IMG/VR virus record: IMGVR_UViG_3300011116_000004 | Span: 1 to 22,453 of that record | Origin: a virus | Length of the DNA stretch: 22,453 bases | Reading direction: 5' to 3' (one strand) | Shown: in pieces, positions 14,128 to 19,400 of the stretch | Layout of the letters: every line of letters begins with the position of its first letter | Position numbering within the stretch: position 1 is the first letter of the stretch | Notes under the pieces: model-generated | What the model saw: the letters and a program-made list of their open reading frames with translations, nothing else | Told to the model about the DNA's origin: nothing | Database searches by the model: none | Translations under genes and position numbers: made by a program

Positions 14128-14832
14128 CTATGCGGCCTCTTGCCAAGTGATTGAATTGTCCGATAAATCAGACCAAGTTTCTGATGAGTCTGAAACAGGT
14201 GTCCAGCTCTCAGAGGAATCTGCGACTGGTGTCCAGCTTGCCGATGTGTCTGAATCTGGTGTCCAGCTCTCGCTGGTGTCTGGAATGGCTCCCCAGCCAA
14301 ATCCAATCATCACACCAACAGCGCAGATCGAATCAACGCCGGTGATCTCAATAGAAACAGAATTGGTGACAGTGCCGACATCGCCTGTGCCTTCAACGCC
14401 AGTGATGTCTTGAAACGAAATAACCTCTGCCGACAAAGTGCCAACAGCACCAGTCGCGGCATTGCCTGTGATTGATGTGGTGCTGGCAACGCCAACAGAG
14501 TCAACAGCGCCAGTCGCTGCATTGCCAGATACATCAAATGCACTGGTTGCCGCGACACTGCCAACCGCCAAGGTTGACGCATTGCCAGTGACTGCAAATG
14601 TTGATGTCGCTAATACCGATTCAACAGCACAGGTGGACGCATTGCCAGAGATGGCAATGGATACAGTCAGCCCGACTGTGCCGACATTGCCTGTGGCAAT
14701 CGTTCCATCTTCTTGGATTGATCGGCTTGCAAGCAGGTTTCCAACGGCGGTGGCAGAAGAATTGCCGCTGATAACGACATTGCCTATGCCGTAAACGCCC
14801 CTGCCGTAATAGCCTGTTCCATATGCAGCCAT
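14128..14832 (-). CDS. Repeat-containing tail/fibre-associated protein
   Basis: This is a 234-aa protein built from two repeat types. Residues 1-22 (MAAYGTGYYGRGVYGIG) form a Gly/Tyr-rich start. Residues 23-173 hold imperfect repeats of about 20 residues of the form GNA(A/S)T.AV.S...T..(I/V)(S/T). Residues 180-230 hold 10-residue units with a tryptophan every tenth position (SW TPVSDSSE and variants). Similar repeat proteins lie next to tail fibres in uncultured aquatic phages. I cannot name the family. Start ATG 14832 has AGGGG 7 nt upstream. The repeats suggest a beta-structured rod or adhesive surface protein; this is inference. Confidence 0.82.
   Translation of the reverse strand: MAAYGTGYYGRGVYGIGNVVISGNSSATAVGNLLASRSIQEDGTIATGNVGTVGLTVSIAISGNASTCAVESVLATSTFAVTGNASTLAVGSVAATSAFDVSGNAATGAVDSVGVASTTSITGNAATGAVGTLSAEVISFQDITGVEGTGDVGTVTNSVSIEITGVDSICAVGVMIGFGWGAIPDTSESWTPDSDTSASWTPVADSSESWTPVSDSSETWSDLSDNSITWQEAA
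14143..14295 (-). repeat. 30-nt tandem repeat encoding 10-residue Trp units
   Basis: Six TGG (Trp) codons lie exactly 30 bases apart on the minus strand, with plus-strand CCA at 14143, 14173, 14203, 14233, 14263 and 14293. The core GGTGTCCAGCT is identical at 14198, 14228 and 14258. Units read WGAIPDTSES, WTPDSDTSAS, WTPVADSSES, WTPVSDSSET, WSDLSDNSIT. The outer units have diverged in sequence but kept the spacing. Confidence 0.9.
14314..14766 (-). repeat. 60-nt imperfect repeat encoding ~20-residue units
   Basis: Gly residues opening the units fall at positions 23, 63, 83, 103, 123, 145 and 165 of the repeat protein, so the period is 20 residues (one 40 step and one 22 step). Unit core: (T/S)GNA(A/S)T.AV(G/D/E)S followed by a short strand-like stretch. 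The units are diverged at DNA level. Confidence 0.8.
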
Positions 14833-14848
14833 GCCGCTGCCCCTACAT

Positions 14849-15304
14849 TCAAGCCAGCCTGATCAGGCCAGTGCTTGCATCGTTGGTCGGCATGGTCAGG
14901 GTGAATGTCCCAGCAGTCACTGTCTGACTGCCGAATGTGTGGACGCTGACTGCCTTGTTTGATTGGGTCGAGTTATAGATCAGGACCGCATCAAAGGCTG
15001 TTGACAAGGTCACGGCTGAGTAGCTGATGCTGGCGCTTGGCGTCACAAAAGCTGTCGTGCCGCTGGTGCTTGGAGGCGTGCCAAATGTCACTGTCACACC
15101 GCCTGCGGTGTAGCCTGTACCTGTCACCTCACCTGTGGAGCTGTAGGCCGTGGTAGATGCATTGACAGTGGCAGAGGCCAAGTACAAGGCGGCCTTGAAT
15201 GTGTCGGCGGTGGTCGCTGCGCGAACAACACCAGTGCCGAAATTGTGGTGGCCGACCAGCAGCTCGCCCTTGAAACTGGTGCACATGGCTTGCGTGTTAG
15301 CGAT
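14849..15304 (-). CDS. Phage decoration/structural protein with proposed ATC start
   Basis: The body from ATG 15286 (145 aa) begins MCTSFKGELLVGHHNFGTG, then has KAALYLASATVNASTTAYSS and STGEVTGTGYTAGGVTVTFG. Later it has AFDAVLIYNSTQSNKAVSVH and a final strand. From memory this family of small phage virion proteins usually starts MAITQAMC followed by SFK. Here the codons before ATG 15286 encode IANTQA, so the family start aligns with ATC 15304, giving 151 aa. GGGA at 15314-15311 lies 6 nt before the ATC, whereas nothing suitable precedes ATG 15286. Role: likely a head or tail surface protein; function not proven. Confidence 0.8.
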   Translation of the reverse strand: MANTQAMCTSFKGELLVGHHNFGTGVVRAATTADTFKAALYLASATVNASTTAYSSTGEVTGTGYTAGGVTVTFGTPPSTSGTTAFVTPSASISYSAVTLSTAFDAVLIYNSTQSNKAVSVHTFGSQTVTAGTFTLTMPTNDASTGLIRLA

Positions 15305-15319
15305 GATAGTTCCCTTCTT
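15302..15319 (-). promoter_or_regulatory. Proposed ribosome-binding site with ATC start codon
   Basis: On the minus strand AAGAAGGGA (15319-15311) is followed by ACTATC and then ATC at 15304-15302. The nearest in-frame ATG is 18 nt further on and has no purine-rich site at normal distance. The upstream in-frame stop is at 15325-15323, so translation must begin after it. Confidence 0.5.
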
Positions 15320-15332
15320 GGGTTATACCCAA
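15318..15332 (-). other. Small hairpin between genes, just 5' of the ATC-start gene
   Basis: TTGGGT and ACCCAA form a perfect 6-bp stem around a 3-nt loop, immediately downstream of the 63-aa gene's stop. Its last two bases overlap the purine-rich binding site of the next gene. No U-tract follows, so it is not an obvious terminator. It could modulate access to the binding site. Confidence 0.5.
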
Positions 15333-15333
15333 C

Positions 15334-15525
15334 TCAAGTAATTGATTGACTGATGCCGTCAGCAAAGACACTGCGCTTGAGCACCATGTGGACAGACCGA
15401 TGCACCAATTCGCCATCCAACCAGTACTCTACCCAGCTCGTTGTCTCGGTGTCGTTGTCAAGAGAACCTTCACGCTTTTCAAGCAGTGACTCGTCCATCT
15501 CGCCCTTGGTGGTGGTAATCATCAT
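15334..15525 (-). CDS. Small conserved phage protein
   Basis: This is a 63-aa acidic protein: MMITTTKGEMDESLLEKREG, then TTSWVEYWLDGELVHRSVHM and VLKRSVFADG. It has no membrane segment. The WVEYWLDGELVHRS.H.VLK block is, from memory, a recurring small protein in aquatic podoviruses near head-tail genes. No function is known to me. ATG 15525 (AAGGA 7 nt upstream) overlaps the adaptor stop (ATGATG); ATG 15522 is an alternative start. Position between adaptor and decoration-type protein suggests a virion or assembly role. Confidence 0.75.
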   Translation of the reverse strand: MMITTTKGEMDESLLEKREGSLDNDTETTSWVEYWLDGELVHRSVHMVLKRSVFADGISQSIT

Positions 15526-16151
15526 CCAAATGTCCTTGCTCTTGCCAAAATCGCACCGCCTGATGTAGAACCGCGATCATCTGCAATCTGCAACTGATCC
15601 AGTCCTGCCTGATAAAGCGATGACCACACTTGGATTCTCGCATCGTCTTGCAGGTATGGCGCAGCCTGCAACAAAGCACCATACAAATACACATCAGGCG
15701 CTTGCGTCAGCAGCCAGTTGGTTGCAACTGTTGATGACAACTTTGTCAACTTGGCGTAGTACACCAGCTCTGCCGTATATGCGCCGTCAGGGATTGGAAG
15801 CAGTCGGAATTGGTTTCCAACCACTGTGAAATACAGTGGCTTGCCGCTGGACAAGTAGGTGGTGTTCGACAACTGATCCATGGCGTCAATTGTCTGAAAT
15901 GTCAGGTTGGTCACTGGGTTGGTGTTGATCTTGATGGCCTTGGCCTCCAAGAAGTCATCAGGCACAGTGCCATATTCAGCAGCCGCCGCAAATGAGGCAT
16001 TGGCTCTCACAATCATCTGACGGGTGCGCAGCTGGCGCTCGATCTGAGCCTCTGCCAAGCTGATGAAGTCAGGGATGGTGGCCGTCAAGTCTGACCTGTT
16101 GAGCCAGTCGGCCAGCGAGGCCTTGAGTTCGGTGTATGTCGTGAGTGCCAT
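15522..16151 (-). CDS. Head-tail adaptor protein
   Basis: This is a 209-aa protein starting MALTTYTELKASLADWLNR. ATG 16151 overlaps the preceding stop as TAATG, with AGAGG 7 nt upstream; the frame extends to 16190 but only by overlapping the glycosyltransferase gene. Features: TIPDFISLAEAQIERQLRTR (helical), GTVPDDFLEAKAIKI, YLSSGKPLYFTVVGNQFRLL, GAYTAELVYYAKLTKLS and WLLTQAPDVYLYGALLQAAP. This order (DFI.LAE..I.R.LR.R, then P.DFLE, then a hydrophobic helix with LYGAL..A) is the signature of podovirus adaptor proteins such as those of SU10-type phages, which bridge portal and nozzle. Functional call is by pattern. Confidence 0.85.
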   Translation of the reverse strand: MALTTYTELKASLADWLNRSDLTATIPDFISLAEAQIERQLRTRQMIVRANASFAAAAEYGTVPDDFLEAKAIKINTNPVTNLTFQTIDAMDQLSNTTYLSSGKPLYFTVVGNQFRLLPIPDGAYTAELVYYAKLTKLSSTVATNWLLTQAPDVYLYGALLQAAPYLQDDARIQVWSSLYQAGLDQLQIADDRGSTSGGAILARARTFG

Positions 16152-16804
16152 TAGACTGCCTCTTTTTCCATCTCTTCTTTGACGATCCAAGTGTGGTCGT
16201 GTCTGAATTCAAACGTGCCAATGTGGCCGATCTCTTTCGAGACATCATGGTCAATATACACCTTGTAGCCCAGCTCCTGCGCCTTCTTACAAAAGAACAC
16301 ATCCTCGCCCATGTAGCCGCGAGTGCCAGTCTGCCAAGGCATATCAAACCATGGCTCTGTCATGCCCTCAAATACACCGCGCTTGATCATCATGATGCCA
16401 GTGCCGACAGATCCAATCTCTTCCAAGCCTGTTGACTCGGGCATGGTGTAGATGGGCTGGCGCTTTCCGTTCTCATCGTAATTCTGCGCAGTCGGGCCTG
16501 TAGGCATCCTGCGCCGTGCGCAGTTGGCTGCCACGATGTCCACATCATGCGCCAGCAGTCGCTGGATCATGTCTTGCGGAAATGTCATGTCAGAGTCAAT
16601 GAACAGGATATGGCTGCATCCTTCGCGCATCGCATCCAAGCAAAGATCAGCACGCTGATTCTGGATCAGTGTGCCTTGCAGGATCTTCAAGCTCACAGCG
16701 TCAGTGGTGTTGAGCGTGTGGTACGCCACCATGTTGACCATGCAATAGGTGTAATTGGTGTGGACCATGTCCCGCGCTGGGGTGCAGACTGCGATGTAGT
16801 TCAT
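16151..16804 (-). CDS. Glycosyltransferase, GT-A-like
   Basis: This is a 217-aa protein. N-terminal strand YIAVCTPARD, then QGTLIQNQRADLCLDAM and SHILFIDSDMTFPQDMI: the D70-S-D72 element fits the metal-binding DXD motif of GT-A enzymes. IVAANCARRR, IGSVGTGIMMIKR and YMGEDVFFCKKAQELGYKVY (GED at 166-168) follow, with HDVSKEIGHIG at the end. This is the usual layout of phage glycosyltransferases. It would transfer a sugar from a nucleotide donor, but neither donor nor acceptor is readable. It sits between capsid and adaptor genes, coupled by ATGA to the 104-aa gene and by TAATG to the adaptor. That suggests late expression and perhaps glycosylation of a virion protein; action on host surface glycans is an alternative. 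Confidence 0.85.
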   Translation of the reverse strand: MNYIAVCTPARDMVHTNYTYCMVNMVAYHTLNTTDAVSLKILQGTLIQNQRADLCLDAMREGCSHILFIDSDMTFPQDMIQRLLAHDVDIVAANCARRRMPTGPTAQNYDENGKRQPIYTMPESTGLEEIGSVGTGIMMIKRGVFEGMTEPWFDMPWQTGTRGYMGEDVFFCKKAQELGYKVYIDHDVSKEIGHIGTFEFRHDHTWIVKEEMEKEAV

Positions 16805-17115
16805 ACTTTCCCTGGGCGTGTTCTAAAGAATTTGTTGTCAGGATCGTTCAACCATTTTTTCATGTAAGCCTCGTCATCAATCTTGCCCTCGGCCTTCATC
16901 TGGTAGTACAGAGACTCAGGGATGCTGGCAACGTGATGCCAATCACCTTTCCAGTTTGCCTTCTCGTCAACGGCAGCCAAGTCGCGCTTGTTGGCCTCGA
17001 TGACGGCAGTGATGTCCTGAGAAGTCTGAATCGTTGCCTCATCAGTGTCTTCGTTGTAGTGCCAGGTGCGGGTCAGACCTTGGTCGGGGTTTGCATCAAA
17101 AAATCGTTTTTCCAT
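16801..17115 (-). CDS. Conserved phage protein of unknown function after the capsid gene
   Basis: This is a 104-aa protein: MEKRFFDANPDQGLTRTWHY then DEATIQTSQDITAVIEANKR, ANWKGDWHHVASIPESLYYQ, DEAYMKKWLNDPDNKFFRTR and PGKV. No membrane or catalytic motif is recognised. The HHVASIP and WLND....FRTRPG.V blocks recur in aquatic podoviruses, downstream of the capsid gene, from memory. ATG 17115 has no purine-rich site at normal spacing. An AAGAGGA lies 5' of a perfect hairpin that ends 6 nt before the ATG (see the hairpin entry). Virion or assembly role inferred from position. Confidence 0.78.
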   Translation of the reverse strand: MEKRFFDANPDQGLTRTWHYNEDTDEATIQTSQDITAVIEANKRDLAAVDEKANWKGDWHHVASIPESLYYQMKAEGKIDDEAYMKKWLNDPDNKFFRTRPGKV

Positions 17116-17121
17116 ATAAGT

Positions 17122-17152
17122 AAGGGGAGGATTGCTCCTCCCCTTTCCTCTT
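17122..17152 (-). promoter_or_regulatory. Hairpin between capsid gene and next gene, with a flanking Shine-Dalgarno
   Basis: On the minus strand AAGAGGA (17152-17146) is followed at once by a perfect 10-bp stem, AAGGGGAGGA and TCCTCCCCTT, closed by a GCAA (GNRA-type) loop at 17135-17132. Six bases then precede ATG 17115. In linear RNA the Shine-Dalgarno is 30 nt from the AUG; with the hairpin folded it is 6 nt away. No U-run follows the stem, so a standard terminator is unlikely. It may also stabilise the 3' end of capsid mRNA. Confidence 0.7.
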
Positions 17153-17158
17153 AATTGA

Positions 17159-18121
17159 TTAAGAAGTGATCAAGTCTGCTGCCAGACCGTGTGCGTTCTC
17201 AGCCAACACTTTGTGGCCCCACTCAATCAACAGCATGCGCTTCTCAGCGTCACCTGTCTTGGCAAGTTCAACTTGTTGGTAAGGACGCAGGACAGTCATC
17301 TTTGCGTACTCGGGGTCGATCACCCACGCATCGCGCTCGCGCTGGAAGCGGTTGGCGATCACAGCCACGTTGCCGAAGTCGGAAACGTAGATGTCAACAG
17401 CACCGATCAACACGGCAGGCTTTTCGCCGCCATTGATGTTGAAACGGCTGGAAGCGATACCAGAGAAGCCAGACACGCGCTGCTTGTTAACAGGGCCGCA
17501 CATCAGGATCTTTGGAGTACCACCAGCAGACCACACCTTTTGAATCACATTCTTCAGAATGGTTTCAGTGAAAGTGCGCACGTTGCCGTCAGTGCGGGCA
17601 CTGTTTGGCAAGGTGGTGTAGCTGGGGTCAACGCCGTTGGTCTGCTTGTCAGTGTTGGTCTTGACAAACGCGCCCAAAGAAGCAGTCACGCGAGCTGTGG
17701 TGGTGTTGCCTGCAACAGCAACGCCGCCATTCAACATGACGAATTCTTGGTCACGCTTCAACTCAGCACCGCGCTTGGCGATCTGATAAGCCAACTCAGA
17801 ACGGCGGCCAGCTTTGTTGACCACTTCTTCAGTGTTGGACAACACGATGGTCTTGCGGCTGATCTGTGCATAGTTGGTCAAACGCACAGTGGCAGTCACT
17901 GAATCAAAAGATGCGACATCGTCACCTTCCAACTGGGCGTTGGCGGCGGCATCTGCCAGTGCATCTGTTTGCCATTCAAACAAGGTGTTGGAGACAGTCT
18001 CACGGCCAATGTTGGACATGTAAGGAGTCTCTTCGGGAGAGATGTTGGTGATCACATTGCTGAGATCTTCGCGGATACCCTTTGCAGAGTAGGTGGTGAA
18101 TGTATTGCTAACGATAGACAT
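17159..18121 (-). CDS. Major capsid protein (DUF5309/SU10-like)
   Basis: This is a 320-aa protein: MSIVSNTFTTYSAKGIREDL, ISPEETPYMSNIGRETVSNT, FEWQTDALADAAANAQLEGD, LTNYAQISRKTIVLSNTEEV and ELAYQIAKRGAELKRDQEFV. Later IASSRFNINGGEKPAVLIG, VDIYVSDFGNVAVIANRF and the hydrophobic end LLIEWGHKVLAEN. The SP.ETP....IG......FEWQTD.L pattern and the late YVSDFG.V.V..NRF block are those of the HK97-fold capsid family of SU10-type podoviruses. ATG 18121 has AAAGGA 6 nt upstream, a strong site fitting a highly expressed product. It follows the scaffold gene by 9 bp and is followed by a hairpin. Confidence 0.9.
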   Translation of the reverse strand: MSIVSNTFTTYSAKGIREDLSNVITNISPEETPYMSNIGRETVSNTLFEWQTDALADAAANAQLEGDDVASFDSVTATVRLTNYAQISRKTIVLSNTEEVVNKAGRRSELAYQIAKRGAELKRDQEFVMLNGGVAVAGNTTTARVTASLGAFVKTNTDKQTNGVDPSYTTLPNSARTDGNVRTFTETILKNVIQKVWSAGGTPKILMCGPVNKQRVSGFSGIASSRFNINGGEKPAVLIGAVDIYVSDFGNVAVIANRFQRERDAWVIDPEYAKMTVLRPYQQVELAKTGDAEKRMLLIEWGHKVLAENAHGLAADLITS

Positions 18122-18130
18122 GATGGTCCT

Positions 18131-19123
18131 TTATTTCAAGAGTTTGTAGATTGCATCAGCCGCATCATCGACACGGCCAGTTTTTGCTAGACGCTGTTGT
18201 GCTCGCATTGCTTCTGTATTGCTTGAAACTCTCCCTGCTGCACCAGGCTTGGCAGGTCTTGGGCCGTTGTTGGTCACTGGCTTGATCTGTCCACGCTTGG
18301 ACATCATCTGGTCATAGAGTGCCGCTTTTCGCAGCATCACAACCGCCCTGTGATCAATCACACTCTTAAGTTCATCAGGTGTGAATCCGACCTTTTGGCC
18401 GAATTGAACAAGCATTGCCTTTTCAGCTTGAGCCTTCTTCGCGTCCTTCCACTCAGGGATGGCCGCCACCAAAGCCTCTTGCTCTTGAGCTAACAGCATC
18501 TGACGCTGTTGCACTTGTTCCTGCTGGGATAACTGAGCCAGCCGCTGCTGTTCGGATTGAATAGCCGCCGCCTTCTCTTGATTCTCCCGCATCACCTCGC
18601 GCTGCCTTACCCATTCAATGGGGTCTTCGTTATAAAGACGGTCCCAATCAACTTGAGGCTGCGCTGCCTGCTGAACCTGTGCCTGTAGAGCACCTAACAA
18701 TTGAGCATATTGCTCACGCTCGGCACGCACTGCCTGCAACTCTGCCTCGGTCTGCTTTCTGGCCTCGGCAATTTGCTGCGTTTTGCGTGTGTAATCCTGA
18801 GTCCTTGAATATCCCTTCTGAAGTTCGTCCAGCGTCACCTCGACTTCTTTACCGTCAACCTTGACGGTGAAGACTTGTGGCTGGTCTTCCTCCTCGGAAT
18901 CTCCCTCCTCTTCGGATTGTTCGGGATCAGTTTCATCGCTGGATGCGTCTGCATCGTCCAGCAACTCCTCATCTCCCGCCGCGCCCTCATCGGGCAACTG
19001 CGCCTCGCTGCTCTCCTCTTGTCCCTCATCGGGGAGCATCCCAGCAAGTGCATCGGCTGCTTCAGCCATATTCATTGGACCTTGTACAACACTCGCCGCT
19101 GGCGTTGGTGCTACTGTTTGCAT
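18131..19123 (-). CDS. Scaffolding protein
   Basis: This is a 330-aa protein directly upstream of the capsid gene. Residues 31-82 are strongly acidic (DEEL, DDADASSDETDPEQSEEEG). Residues 84-118 carry FTVKVDGKEVEVTLDELQKG then YSRTQDYTRKTQ, a motif found in many phage scaffold or minor head proteins. A long Gln/Glu/Ala-rich coiled coil (about 118-240) follows, and the C-terminus is basic with PRPAKPGAAGRVSS and a final helix. Acidic body plus helical coil plus basic C-terminus is the usual build of scaffolds, which bind coat protein through the C-terminus. ATG 19123 has AAGGAA about 8 nt upstream. Confidence 0.85.
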   Translation of the reverse strand: MQTVAPTPAASVVQGPMNMAEAADALAGMLPDEGQEESSEAQLPDEGAAGDEELLDDADASSDETDPEQSEEEGDSEEEDQPQVFTVKVDGKEVEVTLDELQKGYSRTQDYTRKTQQIAEARKQTEAELQAVRAEREQYAQLLGALQAQVQQAAQPQVDWDRLYNEDPIEWVRQREVMRENQEKAAAIQSEQQRLAQLSQQEQVQQRQMLLAQEQEALVAAIPEWKDAKKAQAEKAMLVQFGQKVGFTPDELKSVIDHRAVVMLRKAALYDQMMSKRGQIKPVTNNGPRPAKPGAAGRVSSNTEAMRAQQRLAKTGRVDDAADAIYKLLK

Positions 19124-19139
19124 TGGTCGGTTTCCTTAT

Positions 19140-19400
19140 TTAAACAAGATTCTTTTGCGCACGCTCAATGGCGCGTTGCGCCACCTTGCCGTTGTCAATC
19201 ATTTTGGTGAGTTCGTTTTTGAAGTTCTCAATGGCACGCAACTGCGCCCAGATCACCTCGCGCCGTGAGGCCTCATCAGGCTTGCTGTTCTCAAACTCCC
19301 AATGCAAGTCACCGCGCATCTTCTCCAAGGCCGTGGCGAACACCTCATCTTGTAAGAATTGTTCGGACCTGCGGCCTTTTCTAACCTGTTCTTCGTTCAT
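19140..19400 (-). CDS. Small helical protein between portal and scaffold
   Basis: This is an 86-aa all-helical charged protein: MNEEQVRKGRRSEQFLQDEV, ALEKMRGDLHWEFENSKPDE, VIWAQLRAIENFKNELTKMI and DNGKVAQRAIERAQ. It has no membrane segment. Proteins of this size and kind between portal and scaffold genes are common in podoviruses, and their role is unclear to me. Start ATG 19400 overlaps the portal stop (ATGA, 19400-19397). It may take part in prohead assembly. Confidence 0.78.
   Translation of the reverse strand: MNEEQVRKGRRSEQFLQDEVFATALEKMRGDLHWEFENSKPDEASRREVIWAQLRAIENFKNELTKMIDNGKVAQRAIERAQKNLV

Noticed and set aside
17122-17145. Perfect hairpin read as a rho-independent terminator after the capsid gene
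   Set aside because: After the stem the minus-strand RNA continues ACUUAUAUGG without a U-tract, and the plus-strand side has only a mixed pyrimidine stretch. A translational or mRNA-stability role fits better.
17189-17902. 237-residue open frame on the plus strand opposite the capsid gene
   Set aside because: Antisense to a clearly coding and well conserved gene, with low-quality composition (His/Ser-rich) and no motif.
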